A stretch of DNA of 64,000 bases from positions 236,139,494 through 236,203,493 of the forward strand of contig NC_066584.1 in the NCBI RefSeq assembly GCF_024323335.1, given 5' to 3'. The notes beneath the pieces are model-generated. The model saw nothing but the letters and a program-made list of their open reading frames with translations, was not told the origin of the DNA and did not search any database. The stretch is from Lathyrus oleraceus (lineage: Eukaryota > Streptophyta > Magnoliopsida > Fabales > Fabaceae). The position numbers and the translations under genes are program-made. Below, piece after piece: positions 1 to 11,252 of this stretch; the stretch's first letter is position 1; every line of letters begins with the position of its first letter.

Positions 1-448
1 GGAAAATAACCAGTTGGAAAATCATGTTTCATTATCTCATTCATTGACTTTTACTGCATATCTGGTTGGCTGACCCATGTGGCCTTCATAGAGAATAAGC
101 GTGTTAGGTAGATCCAAGAGCCCCCAAAAGAAGGTGAACACGTTAGGCACACGTAAGATGTTCTGGTCGGCCTAGAAAATATGGTGAATCCATGGTGTTA
201 GTTCTGTGTTTTTATGATTGGCAGCAATTTTGTTAAAACTTGTATCACAGCAAGATGTTGAGCTAGATGCCGTGACATGTTGATCATACATCTTTGCATG
301 TTTTGTTTTACTTCTTCGAAGACTTATTTTATCATGAGATATCTGAAGATTATCTGAATATTTAGCTATCATGTCTAACTGTCCAAGAAGGTTCATTTTA
401 GGAACTCTTGTTTCGTTTCCAGGTGTACACTTGTTTCATAAAAAGGGA
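1..448. other. No recognisable feature
   Basis: I see no protein similarity, repeat or RNA gene here. The only reading frame is a 74-codon one on the minus strand at 172-396 with no familiar motif. It lies upstream of the copia-like LTR candidate, so it may be the sequence into which that element inserted, or older decayed repeat DNA. Confidence 0.4.
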
Positions 449-1470
449 TGTTGATATATTATAAGGAAACATTAGATCATATTTGATTTGATTCTAAAGA
501 AGATTGTGCAAACTGGATATCGAAACATTTATGGAGACATCATATTTGATTCTGCATAACAGATGTCGAAATATTTATGGAGACATCAGATTTGATTCTG
601 CATAATAGATGTCGAAACATTTTATTGTGCAAACTGGATTTCAAAACATTTATGGAGACATCAGATTTGATTCTACAGAACATATGTTGAAACATTTATG
701 GAAACATCAAATTTGATTCTGCAGAATAAATGTCGAAACATTTGATTGTGCAGATTGAATGTCGAAACATTTAATGAAACATCAGATTTGATTTGATTTA
801 GTTTGTTTTGATCTGCTATTTTTTTAGCCTGAAGCCCATGCTTACGAAATTCTATTTAAATAGGAAGTTACTACACATAATTGACAAGAAAAAACAGCGC
901 TGAAAATTGTCTTTGTTAGGGTTTAGTTGTCATTGTTATTTGTGATTCATTCTAGTATCTCTTTGATACTTAAATTAGATTGAGTTTATTGAGTTGTAAT
1001 TATGAATCACCCATGAGCTTTTAAGCAAGAATGCATTTTGTTTCATTAGAAGTGTGTCTACTATTCTTTGATTGTTTTTCAGTTGTTATCACTATTGTGT
1101 GATTGAAGAGAAGTGATAAGGGTCTCATATCTATGAGGGTCTTAGATAGAAATTCCACGGGTGGTGATTAGGTGAGAAGTTTGTAAAACTAGAGGTTGTT
1201 TAGAACTTCAAACTAATACTATTATAGTGGATTTCCTTCTTGGCTTGGATGCCCCCAGATGTAGGTGACGTTGCACCGAAATGGGTTAATAATTGACCTG
1301 TGTTACTTTCTTCCTGCATTTTACACTGTTATTGTTTCTGGTGTGACATGTCCTGAACTTGGTGTCGTGACATTGTGTACGATATTTGTTATCTGCTTAC
1401 TATTATTGTTGTGTGAAGTACTGGTATTAGTGTTGTGACATCGCATACGACATTTGATATTTGAATACCA
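449..1470 (+). repeat. Putative copia-type 5' LTR (boundaries uncertain)
   Basis: This stretch precedes a tRNA-Met primer-binding site and a copia gag, so it should be the 5' LTR. A TGTTGATA start fits at 449. The last CA before the primer site is at about 1470, but the two ends do not form a clean inverted repeat and no partner LTR is visible. A TATA-like TATTTAAATA sits near 853. The left half is an internal tandem repeat. The boundaries are inferred from context only. Confidence 0.4.
470..800 (+). repeat. Degenerate tandem repeat in the copia LTR
   Basis: About six imperfect copies of a roughly 55-65 bp unit share the strings GTCGAAACATTTATGG, AGACATCAGATTTGATTCTG and GTGCAAACTGGAT. The copies differ by point changes and small indels. 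Tandem repeats upstream of the TATA box are common in LTR U3 regions and often work as enhancers; that role is inferred here. Confidence 0.65.
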
Positions 1471-1480
1471 TAATTTAAAT

Positions 1481-1492
1481 TGGTATCAGAGC
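1481..1492 (+). promoter_or_regulatory. Primer-binding site, tRNA-Met type
   Basis: TGGTATCAGAGC is complementary to the 3' end of plant initiator tRNA-Met, the usual primer of copia and of several gypsy lineages. It lies 54 bases upstream of the gag start, as expected. Confidence 0.85.
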
Positions 1493-1545
1493 AGGCATCC
1501 TGCTCTGTTTCTGGGTGAGATCCGGGGAATATACTTTCTGGTACC

Positions 1546-2380
1546 ATGGGAAAAGGATTTGTTAACAGGCCACCCATCTTAGATGGCACCAACCATGACT
1601 ATTGGAAGGCATGTATGATGGTATTCCTAAAATCTATGGATAGCAAGAATTGGAAAGTTGTCATCAAGGGTTGGGAACATCCTGTTGTGAAGGACAAAGA
1701 TGGGAAGGTTACTACTGACTTAAAACCTGAAGAGGACTGGTCTAAGGAAGAAGATGAACTGGCTCTTGGAAACTCCAAAGTTTTGAATGCTTTATTCAAT
1801 AGAGTTGACAAAAACATATTCAGGTTAATAAACACATGTATTATGGCCAAAGATGCATGGGAAAATATCAAAACCACCAATTAAGGCATATCTAAAGTGA
1901 AGATGTCTAGACTTCAACTTCTCACCACCAAATATGAGAATCTAAAGATGAAAGATGATCAAAGTATTCATGATTTTCACATGAATGTTCTTGAAATTGC
2001 AAATTCATCTAGTGCCTTGGGAAAGAAGATTTCAAATCAAAAGCTGGTTAGAAAAATTCTCAGGTCCCTACCTAAGAAATTTGACATGAAGGTCACAACC
2101 ATTGAAGAAGCCCAAGACATCAGTAACATAAGAGTAGATGAACTTGTTGGGTCACTCTAAACTTTTGAATTGGGTATTAGTGACAAATATGAAAAGAATA
2201 ACAAGAGCATAACTTTTGTATCCAACACTGAAGATGAAGAGGACAAATGTGACTTAAATATTGATGAGAGAATGTGTAATATTATTGTACTGCTTAAGAG
2301 AGAATTCAACAAGGTGCTGAAGGGAATGGACAGGAAGTCAAGACCAAATGTCAAGAACATCTCATATGACATTGAAGCTA
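1546..2380 (+). pseudogene. gag: Ty1/copia gag remnant, SIRE/Maximus-like
   Basis: The frame opens with MGKGFVNRPPILDGTN and includes DYWK and DAWE motifs, typical of the copia gag (DUF4219/UBN2) domain that packages element RNA into virus-like particles. Reading continues in one frame through two in-frame TAA codons (1882-1884 and 2158-2160) with no frameshift. The second probably replaces a glutamine codon, a C-to-T change. Similarity stops at about 2380, where an unrelated LTR remnant begins. No copia protease, integrase or RT follows, so the element is truncated to its LTR and the first part of gag. The SIRE/Maximus assignment is from recall of family style. Confidence 0.8.
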
Positions 2381-3263
2381 GCGGAAATATACCCGAATGT
2401 ATCGCACGCTCGAACATACAACAGAGTCGCCATCGAACTTTATTTATCCCCAAAGGGAAGGGAAAACATCGATAAAACCCGGGGGAAAGAGATATACTGG
2501 GTAAGGAAGTCGGTTATGCAAGGGGAATGTATTAGCACCCCAAACATCTATGGTACTCCATGGGAACCTTTTTTATTGTTCTCGCTCGAATAGGTGTGAT
2601 AACTAAAGATTACTCGCAAAAGAATGAAGGGAAAGGAAGAGAAATAGATAAAGTGCTCGGTGAGGATTAGGGCCCTCATGCCTACGTATCCTCGTAGTGC
2701 AGTGAGGAATTCAGAGCTTCGTAGTTCAAGGAACTAGAAGTGGGAGGTGAAAAGGAAGTGTGATAGAAGTATGGTCTGAACCAAAGAATAATGTTGTTTG
2801 AACTCCAACAAGGGGTGAAAATGTGAACCCAAGAGTAAAACTGGTGTGAACCAACAAGTGAGGGCGTATAGCACTTATATCACTGTATTGGAATAACCGA
2901 AAAGAAAGGGTTGCCTAAGTACGGCTGCAAAGTAAGTAAGGAGATGTTCGTCTAAGCTACAGGGTCTGACAAGACGAACAAATCGGCTCTTGGTTCACAA
3001 AAAAGGGTATAAGATGGAGCACAAAGGTATAGTGTATTTGGCTCAAAGAATAGGTATATCACATGGAGTGAATGAAGGTAGATTATGAAGGCATCATGAA
3101 GATAAATGGAGTGAAGTGACCGAAGTCACAGAATAGAGTATCTGGTAGTAAGTGACTGAAAAGGTATAATTTGAAATCGAAAGGTGAAAGTGTATTGGAA
3201 TCCATAAGAGAAATGAGATTTCTACCATAGAGGGAAACAGCGTTAACCGATACGTGGACTAGC
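2381..3263 (-). repeat. Ogre-like LTR remnant in reverse orientation
   Basis: On the minus strand this matches the pattern of the Ogre-A LTR end at 9700-9963. It has a segment like GGGATAAATAAAGTTCGAT followed by GGCGACTCTG, a run resembling GCAAGGGGAATG, and a CCTACGTATCC string. A terminal dinucleotide fits at 2398. The copy is diverged and shorter than either intact Ogre LTR in the window. It is probably a fragment or solo LTR of a related family that interrupted the copia gag. The right end is set by the inferred Athila LTR start. Confidence 0.55.
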
Positions 3264-4753
3264 TGATCACACTGAATCACACCGCGTTTTTGACTCGGAT
3301 TTCACATGTTTATTAGGTTTTTATTATCATTTTACTTGTGTTATGCTCTCTTTTATGTTGTTTTCAGATATTTAGCTCTTTCGGGACCCTTTTAGAAGAA
3401 ATGAAGCAAAAAGACCAAAAATTAGGATTTTTCGGCAAATATTGTACACATGGCGTTGCACATGGTGGACGCTATAGGAGAAGCCATGACTCATCAGCCC
3501 TTAACCAGGAGGTAACTGCCACGTTCCCATGATCTTTCCCATTTCCACACATGACAGGCGCCATGAAGGGGTGGCGGGCGCCACCTTTGCAATTCACGTT
3601 CCCACTAAGGAGAAGTTGAGGGGCACCATGGTCTTTGCAAGCTGCTGAAATTCTCTATAAATAGGTCATTCCATTTCATTTCCAAATCATCCAACTTAGT
3701 TTACAACACTAAGACTATATTTATCATTTGCAAAAGCGGTAATCTGTCACATCGGGGGGTTATCGCACCGTAGTGTAATTGAGTTGGGTCACTTTGATTT
3801 TGTTGTCGTCTTCATCTTCAGAGTCAAAGGTTTATCTTCCTTGTACCAGATTTAAAGCCTCCATTTGGAGCAGGTTCTTATTTAATCGCTTTTATTTACT
3901 TTACTTGTCTTGCTTTACTTTATTTAATTTCTTGTCTTGCTTTACTTTATTTAATTTTTGTCCACGCTTTACTCATTCTTTACGCCTTACATTCTAAAAA
4001 AACTTTTCATCATGATCAATATCGTTGTGTTTGCTTGTATTACCATGTCTGGCTAAATCTTTCAAAGATTAGAATGTAAGGATCGCAGTTAAAGAGATGT
4101 TTCACATATTAAATCTGTAGAAATACTTTAAAGGCTGTTTTGATTTTTAACTTGAGTTTTCTGAAACAAACTTGGTTAGTTTTAACTATTCAAGGAGTGC
4201 GAAAGCACCCTGGCTTAACTAACTAGGAATTTTTATCATTATAAGGAAAAACGATTTTTGAAACTGTTTTCGAACACGTTGATAGATTTAAAATCAGGAA
4301 ACTCCTTGGGTAAAACTTTCCAAATCAAAATCACTTTTCAACTAAGTTTACGAGTCTTATTTCTTAAAAATAAGTTTACTACTTTAGCGTTTTGCGCACC
4401 TTTTATAATTGAAAATAAAAGGCCTTAATTTAAGGGTAAACTCGGTTCTGAATACACGAAAGCGACAGTTCCTGTTAAATGGATTATTTTCAAGAGTAGA
4501 AAATATTTCCTTATAAGTAGTTCTAATCGAAACATCACTTAACTGACGTGAAATACATTCAAGCCTGCCTTTACCTGCATTATATTTATTTTCTTTATTT
4601 ACTGTTATTTTGCAACATCAATATCTCTTTTATACCGTCTTAGATAAACATCGTAACGATAGTAATCGATAGATTGATGATTTGGTCTCTGCGGGATCAA
4701 TATTCTTTTATATTACTCTGACGTGATTCGCGCACTTGCAAATATAGCGATCA
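3264..4753 (+). repeat. Athila/Cyclops-type 5' LTR
   Basis: A sequence of about 1.49 kb runs from TGATCAC at 3264 to GCGATCA at 4753. Its ends form a short inverted repeat and are followed six bases later by a tRNA-Asp primer site. A TATA box lies at 3656-3663. GC-rich GGCGCC boxes around 3557-3583 are of the kind seen in Athila LTRs. The length is close to that of legume Athila/Cyclops LTRs. The 3' partner is outside the window, so the 5' boundary is inferred from the terminal repeat alone. Confidence 0.65.
3656..3663 (+). promoter_or_regulatory. TATA box in the Athila LTR
   Basis: TATAAATA followed by GG, in the middle of the LTR and downstream of the GC-rich boxes, is the likely Pol II core promoter of this element. 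Confidence 0.6.
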
Positions 4754-4759
4754 AGTTTT

Positions 4760-4777
4760 TGGCGCCGTTGTCGGGGA
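4760..4777 (+). promoter_or_regulatory. Primer-binding site, tRNA-Asp type (Athila)
   Basis: TGGCGCCGTTGTCGGGGA is the primer site characteristic of the Athila lineage. It sits six bases after the inferred LTR end and 165 bases before the gag start. Confidence 0.85.
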
Positions 4778-4941
4778 CCAACTTCCTCAAATTTCGTACC
4801 CCGTTGTTACACCGTCTAGACTAAGGCATTATTAGCCGGTAAATGCGAAGAACCCGTAGTACCGGAATTTTAGTAGATCCTTTAGCAGAACCCGAACGTT
4901 ACACTCATACACGCCTCTTACTCATCTGAATTAAGAAAGCT

Positions 4942-5514
4942 ATGGCCAAGAATCGCGACCGAAGACCTCTTAAGGAATTTTCCCAACCCTCTGACGAGGA
5001 ACCTAGTTCGAGTATAGTAAACCCCCTTATTCTTGCCAACAATTTTGAACTAAAACCATCTTTACTGCAATTAGTGCAGCAGAACCAATTCGCAGGTCTC
5101 GCTACTGAGAACCCAAATCAATATTTAAAAGTTTTTATCCAATTGGTCGACACTTTTAAATCCAACGGTGCTTCACCTGATGCGATCCGTTTGAGATTAT
5201 TTCCTTTCTCCCTTAGAGATAGAGCACGTTCATGGTTGGATTCACTTTCAGCTAACTCAATAACTACCTGGGAAGACCTTAGAAGAGTATTCCTTGCTAG
5301 ATATTTTCCCCCTAGTAAGACTGATGTTCTTCGAAACCAAATAACTAGATTTACGCAAAACCAAGGAGAATCACTTTTTGAAGCCTGGGAGAGATATAAA
5401 GAGCTATTAAAATTTTGCCCACACCATGGCCTAGAACAATGGCTGATCGTTCATACCTTCTACAACAGACTCCATTATAACACAAAGATGAGCATTGACG
5501 CTGCCGCAGGTGGT
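4942..5514 (+). pseudogene. gag: Athila-type gag, truncated by the Ogre-A insertion
   Basis: The frame starts MAKNRDRRPLKEFSQPSDEE and carries a retrotransposon gag domain with RARSWLDSL, TTWEDL, FLARYFPP, GESLFEAWERYKELL and CPHHG motifs, the classic Athila pattern. About 190 residues are present and uninterrupted. Similarity ends in a D-A-A-A-G-G stretch at 5514, where the Ogre-A LTR starts with TGTGATACCCC. The rest of the Athila element (remaining gag, pro, RT, RNase H, INT, env-like ORF and 3' LTR) must lie beyond 64000 if it survives. Confidence 0.85.
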
Positions 5515-8500
5515 TGTGATACCCCAATTTTGTCCGGGCATATTTAAATTTTTGGAAATCTGATTTCATTTTTATTTGAATCATATGCACAACATGACAT
5601 GTATTTCGTCATGAATAATACCTAAAATATCAGTCAGAATAAATTTATTGAAAATACAGACAAATCGGTTGAATCATTTCTCAAGAACGTGCAAAAATCA
5701 GCGAGTACAAAGTTTCAAAATTAAAATGGCAGACGCCAGTCTTATTAATCTATGGTTCACGTAGTTTAACTTGGTGTGCTCGTTATATTTTTCAACGGCT
5801 GTTTCGGTTGCGTTTTGACCCGCCTGAGCCTTTTAACCGGTGCAAATTTATTTCAGAATTTGAAGAAACGCTGTATTTTTTCAATGAGTATATTTTGTGC
5901 TGATTGTTTTAAAGCATCCGTTTTAATTTTTCGATCAAAATTAGCGCCTGACTTTTATGCACATTTAGTTGTTTTATTTTTTTTGTTTCTTTGTCTAAAT
6001 ATTCAAATATTAATTAGAATTTTTTATTATGTAGTGTGGATATTGATTAAGGTTTTAAATAAACATACTTTCTTTGATAATTAAAATAATAAATAGTAGT
6101 TTCAAAATAAAGGAAATAAAAAAAAACTCTCTAAAGATTCCACCCAACGGTCATTCTCTCACACTAACACCACACACTCTTTCTGGAACCCACGCGTCAC
6201 TCATCCTCTCTTCAACTCTCTCTCTCCTTACCCACTCACAATTCTCTCGCCTCACTCCCTTTCTCTCACGGGCCGACACACGTCAATCTCTCTCTCACTA
6301 CCACCTACCCCTCATTTAATACACACTCACACGTCTCTCCTCTCTCACACTCATTCACTACACGACACCTCACACTCACCTATCTCACGCCTCTCTCACA
6401 GATTCCCACTTCAGTCCCACTCCTTCTCTTCTCTCTCTCCACCTCACCTTCACTTTCTCTTTTCTCTTTTCTCTCACGTCACTTTCCCTCACCCTTCTCT
6501 CCACTCTCTCAAAGAAAAAAGATAAAAAAAACAATAAAAAAAGGAAAACAAGGAAGACATTTACTGCTCCTCTTCTTCACTCCACAAACACCATTGCGCC
6601 GATAACCGCCTTTCACCCTCCACCATTGACCCCACTGTCGCAACCACCAAAATCCCTCCATTCTACCCACCTCCACCACGACCTCACCTTTTTTCTTCTT
6701 TAAAGTCCCGTCGACGAACTTTTCACAACGCAACCTCCGACATCCTCATCCACCCCATCAACCTCGTCACGCCACCGCCGATAGCACCTCAAAAAATCTA
6801 CCGACAAAACCGCCTTATGCATATCACAAACCCCATCGCTCCTCGTCTTCAACTCCCAAACCGACACCCACCGCAGATCCATCCTTCGTTCGTACTCCAA
6901 TCGCCAACATCCCCACAACCATGTTCATCTTCTCCATTCCATTTCCACCGCCAGCGCAACCGCATCACCGTCCGCTCCGTGCCGATGGCCACCATCAAAA
7001 CTCCATTCATCACCCCAACACAATCTCAGATCCAAACGTCTATTTCCACAACGACATAACTTCACACAGATATCAGATAGCAAGCACCGATTCAACGAAC
7101 GACGCGGCGTCGCGGTAAATATTTGGAACAGTTTTTCTTTGGTGTGAACGTTGTTGCTATTTTCGGTATTGTGTTTGTGTGGACCGCTCATGTTGGGTTT
7201 GCTTTGTGCTTGACAGTTTTTTTTCATGTTGGTTGCATTTCGTTTGGGAAATCAAATTGTATATGGTTTTGAAATTTAAGTTTCATTTTGTTTATAAGTC
7301 GTTGTTATTACTGCATCTATGGTTAATTGTATTATGGATTTGTTTGTGTTAAGACTGGTATATACCATCCCTGGTTTCGGCAAATTCGAATACATAATTA
7401 GGATTGTTATGAGATTTTAAAAGTTTTTCTATAAATTTTAATGATGAACTTTCTTGGTGGTATCGAGCAAGACGAGCGAGAAAGAGAGGGAGTGTATTTT
7501 CTGCATTTTTTGGTTTGCCACGTGTCCTATATGCATCGGCTCTTTCGTAATTTGAAAAGTCGGATAAGATATTCTCATTATTAATCTCAGTATATTTAAT
7601 TAATTTGGATTGATCATTAACTTGGACTTTGGGAAATGTCGTACATGCTTAGAATTTGAGTTACTCTTCTTTTTCATTTTTGATTGGGCTATTTCTCTTG
7701 TACATTAGGCCCATTGGGCATGGCACCCCATACATTTTGTAACTAATTTTGTGTTGTTACTATATAATTTCGTAGCATTAAAATAAAACTTCATTAAAAG
7801 CGAATTTGGCAATTTTATGCCAATATGTCGCCAAAGCTTTGATACATTAATAGAATATTTCACCGCGTTATGATCTTGTGAATGACATTAATCACGTTGT
7901 CATTTCGCACAAACCGGTTTGAGCACACCGATTTCCATCATCACTTATTTCTTTCAATTATAAATTAAAATCTATTTTTGATTAGTTAGTTAATTTCGAT
8001 TACTCAATGTTAATTAACTTAGTTAGTTGACTTTATTCAATCATTTCAATATTTAATTTTAATTAGTTTAATTAATTGATTTAGTCAATTTTTTATTTTA
8101 AATTAACTTCGATAATTAAACATTAATTGATTCCTCACACTATCTTCCTCATAGTTTCATTATCATCTTATCATCAATTCAAACCAAATTTCAAAAAAAC
8201 ACAAACCACAATTCTCGATTCAAAGTCGAGCCTATTTTCAAATACCCTTGTAGGTCGATAGCTTTTAGCATCGCCATCGACCTCACATAGCTTTCTCTTG
8301 GGCTTTCTTACAATGAGACCTATTCGGTTATTATTTAATCGAGTAGAAGAACAATACACTAAAGTAAAATTCATTTCATTCATAAGCACAAATTTAAAAC
8401 CTCGATCCAATGTCGAGTATTTTTTATCCAAGTCAAATTAAGATACCCAATCACAATCAAACACCATTTCGTTTGGAAATGAAAAGGGAGATGGCTTTGA

Positions 8501-9963
8501 GTTTTCAATTCCTCTCCTCGATTATTTGAATGCGAGTTCTCTTACTCGGGTAGTCAAATGGTCGTCACTTCTATCAACCTAAGCACAAACAAATCAAATC
8601 ATTTTATAATAAGAAACGAAAAGGGAGATGACTTTGAGTTTTCAATTTTTCTCCTCGATTATTTGAATACAAGTTCTCTTACTTGGTTAGTCAAATAATT
8701 GTCGTTTCTTTACAAACTTCCAAACCCCAATTAAACCAAAACACTTTCATAATAACGAAATGAAAAAGGAGATGACTTCGAGTCTTCAACTTCTATCCTC
8801 AATTGGTTGAATATGAGTTCTCTTACTCGGTTAGTCGAACAATTGTCATTTTTCCACAAACATATAACTTAATCAAATAATTTTCATAACAAACTGTACG
8901 AAAAGGGAGATTGTCTTGAGCCTTCGATTCCTCTCCTCAAATGCTTGGGTGTGAGTTGTTTTACTCAGCCATCCAAGTACTTGTCGTTCATTCCAAAATA
9001 CATCAACAATACACAAGCTATTTTCATAATCACTTAGATGAAACAAAAAGCGGTCTAGAGTCTTCTATTCCCTTTCCCGATTATTAGGATACGAGTTGTC
9101 TTACTCGATTATCCGAGTAATCATAATCCAATCAAAACACCTTAATTATCATTGAAATCATTTTACAATTAAGGATGAAAAAGAAAGTGGTCTAGAGTCT
9201 TCTATTCCCTTTCCCGACTATTAGGATACGAGTTGTCTTACTCGACTATCCGAGTAATCGTCATCCAACCAAAAATATCTCAACACATCAAATCTATCCT
9301 TTTCTCGCCCTCGTGCGATCGAAACCAATCAAAACATCAAACACATTAACTCAAATCGTCATCCCCTGTGTGACCAAAACTCTACTCAAAAGAATACTGT
9401 CAATCCTTTCTAATGTGCACAACAAACTAGGGCTAGAGCCTCCGCCGAGAGTAGACAAGCCAATGTTTAGCCGTTAGAAAGCCGACCAACACAGTCGTTC
9501 ATCAAACAAACACACCAATTATTCGTAGTAGCCCGAACTACGAATGCTCTGATTTCCTTATTACACCATAAGGATACGTAGGCAGGAGATTGATGTATCT
9601 TCACGAGCACACTAATAAAAAACCTCTCATTTCCCCCTTTTGAGGTATTTATCCATATCTACTACCAACTTTAATTACTCAAAGAAAACAAACAACATAA
9701 GTTAACACTCAAATCGCAAACATGAACTAAAAGGTTCCCGTTGAGTACAACGGACGTGAGGGGTGATAATACATTCCCCTTGCGTAATCCACTCCTGAAC
9801 CCGAATATGGTTGCGCCGACTATTATTCTATTTTTTTAAAGGTTTTCTCGATATTTTCCTATCCCTTCATTGGGACAAATAAAGTTCGGTGGCGACTCTG
9901 TTCGAACTAACATTTTTCCGCGTCCTATCGCGAGGGATCACATTTTATTTTCGAGGTGCGACA
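5515..9963 (+). repeat. Ogre-A 5' LTR (about 4.45 kb)
   Basis: The LTR runs from TGTGATACCCC to GTGCGACA and is followed by the tRNA-Arg primer site. It contains a CT-rich pyrimidine tract (about 6150-6520), an AT-rich stretch (about 7930-8130), a six-copy hairpin-bearing tandem repeat (8460-9265) and a TATATAAT at 7761 that could be a core promoter. Short frames inside it resemble no protein. The length is typical of Ogre LTRs. Confidence 0.9.
8460..9265 (+). repeat. Six-copy tandem repeat of about 140 bp in the Ogre-A LTR
   Basis: Copies begin near 8471, 8618, 8757, 8898, 9041 and 9175 with a core like GAAAAGGGAGATG. A CTATTCC or TCTCCTC element follows, then an inverted repeat centred on GAGTT(C/G)T(C/T)TTACTC. 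The arms of the inverted repeat vary between copies but remain complementary (see findings). The last two copies form a subfamily with GGTCTAGAGTCTTC. Confidence 0.85.
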
Positions 9964-9966
9964 GAC

Positions 9967-9984
9967 TGGCGACTCTGCTGGGGA
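9967..9984 (+). promoter_or_regulatory. Primer-binding site, tRNA-Arg type (Ogre-A)
   Basis: TGGCGACTCTGCTGGGGA, three bases after the LTR end, is the tRNA-Arg primer site diagnostic of Ogre elements. The same 18-mer occurs on the minus strand for Ogre-B at 40006-40023. Confidence 0.92.
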
Positions 9985-10839
9985 ACCCATGCTCCAAGCA
10001 AGAGAGAGTGAAGCCTAGCTTAGTTTAATTTCTGTATTGGGTGTTAACCTTGTTTGTTTGTTTGTTAACTTTATTCTGTTATTATTATTTTGTGTAATTA
10101 TTGTTGTGGTTTATTTCTTATAATACTATTGGGGTTCTCTAATTGTTGGTGCTTTGTGAGATAGGCTCTCTACCCGAGCCTGAGAAAAACCATAAGTTTA
10201 AGTTGGTGGTGGCGTAGTGGACGCCCACAAGGAGTCTTCCTTGTTTGGAAGATGCGAAGACCCTGCCTAGAGGAGATTCTCTTGAGATATTATTGTCCGA
10301 CGAGCCTTCGTCACGACGATGGTGTTTCAAGTTGGATCAATGACTCTAGGGACCTTTTAACCCACTTTATCTGGCGGTTATGTAGTATTAACCTACGAAG
10401 TTTCACACTTGTTGGGTTAATACGAAAACCCCAATCAGATGAGATCCCTTGGACGTATTATTACCTTACAATAATATTTCCAACCTCGGTCTATGACTCA
10501 GAAAATCTTGTTAGCACCTTGGACTCGAGAGTCGCGTAGTAGAATCCCCATGGAGTCTTCCTTGTTGGGACAATAGAAAGACCTCGCCTAAGATGAGATT
10601 ATCTTAGGGGTATTACTGTCCGAAGAGTCTTCGTCACGGCAGTGACGCTCTCAAAGAGAATCGATGACTCTGGGAACCTATTAACTTTAGAGCCTACCCT
10701 TGGGAATTTTAGTAATCAGAGAAACCTCTTACTTCTTCCTATTATCCTAACATATCCGACGCGTGATTGATCTTGAGTATCTGTATTCCTTTGCGAAAAC
10801 AGGGCAAAATTTCATGCATTTGCATATCATAAACATGCA
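9985..10839 (+). other. Ogre-A leader with an internal duplication; no ORF1
   Basis: This 855-bp region separates the primer site from gag. Two related segments begin near 10230 and 10549, both with GGAGTCTTCCTTGTT. They share GAGATT, TATTACTGTCCGA or its variant, TCTTCGTCACG and ATGACTCT strings in the same order, so the leader contains an old duplication with a period of about 320 bp. No frame resembles the Ogre ORF1 present in Ogre-B. Either this copy never had ORF1 or it was deleted. Confidence 0.6.
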
Positions 10840-11147
10840 TTGCATATCATCTTCCAGAAACAAAAACTTACACCATATTCTACCCTTTATTCAGTAACAC
10901 TAACTACTCGACACCGGTACGAGACACGCCGCAACTACAAGATAACGCTCAAACAGCTTGAAGCAAACAAAGTGTCAATAAGAACAGACATTGACTCCAT
11001 GCAGGCAAAGATGGATCGCTTGCTAGAAACCATGTTGCTCCTAGCCCAGAAGGAAAAGGATGCTGAGACTAACGTCGAAGCCAAAAGAGTTGCTACTCAG
11101 TTTGGATCACCATCGCTTAGTATCCCTGGAATAACTGAACTTGATGG
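10840..11147 (+). pseudogene. gag: Ogre-A gag, N-terminal part (split by Tat-X)
   Basis: About 100 codons include a predicted coiled coil rich in E, K and L (KQLEANKVSIRTDIDSMQAK and MDRLLETMLLL), like the N-terminus of other Ogre gag proteins. The frame runs into the TSD GATGG, where Tat-X interrupts it. The same frame resumes immediately after the second TSD at 57067. The true start codon is uncertain: the first ATG at 10840 precedes the coiled coil, and a YETRR motif resembles the YTRAN region of Ogre-B gag. Confidence 0.7.
11143..11147 (+). repeat. Target-site duplication of Tat-X (left), GATGG
   Basis: GATGG directly precedes the Tat-X LTR and is repeated at 57062-57066 directly after its other LTR. 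It identifies 11148-57061 as one insertion. Confidence 0.93.
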
Positions 11148-11252
11148 TGTATACATGCGTTTTCGACGCCATGAGATTTGGTATGCAGAATGGTTCTTTA
11201 GACAAATGATGACATGGGATAAACGGTTTGGTTGATAAGTGTTGTTCGACAC
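11148..11252 (+). repeat. Tat-X 5' LTR, left piece
   Basis: The first 105 bp of the LTR match 56216-56320 with three mismatches. The piece ends in GACAC (11248-11252), the target duplication of Ogre-B. Confidence 0.92.

Noticed and set aside
6817..7227. Overlapping small frames on both strands in a C-rich part of the Ogre-A LTR
   Set aside because: They lie in a compositionally biased stretch (CCACC- and CATC-rich) inside an LTR and have no protein motif or conserved start.
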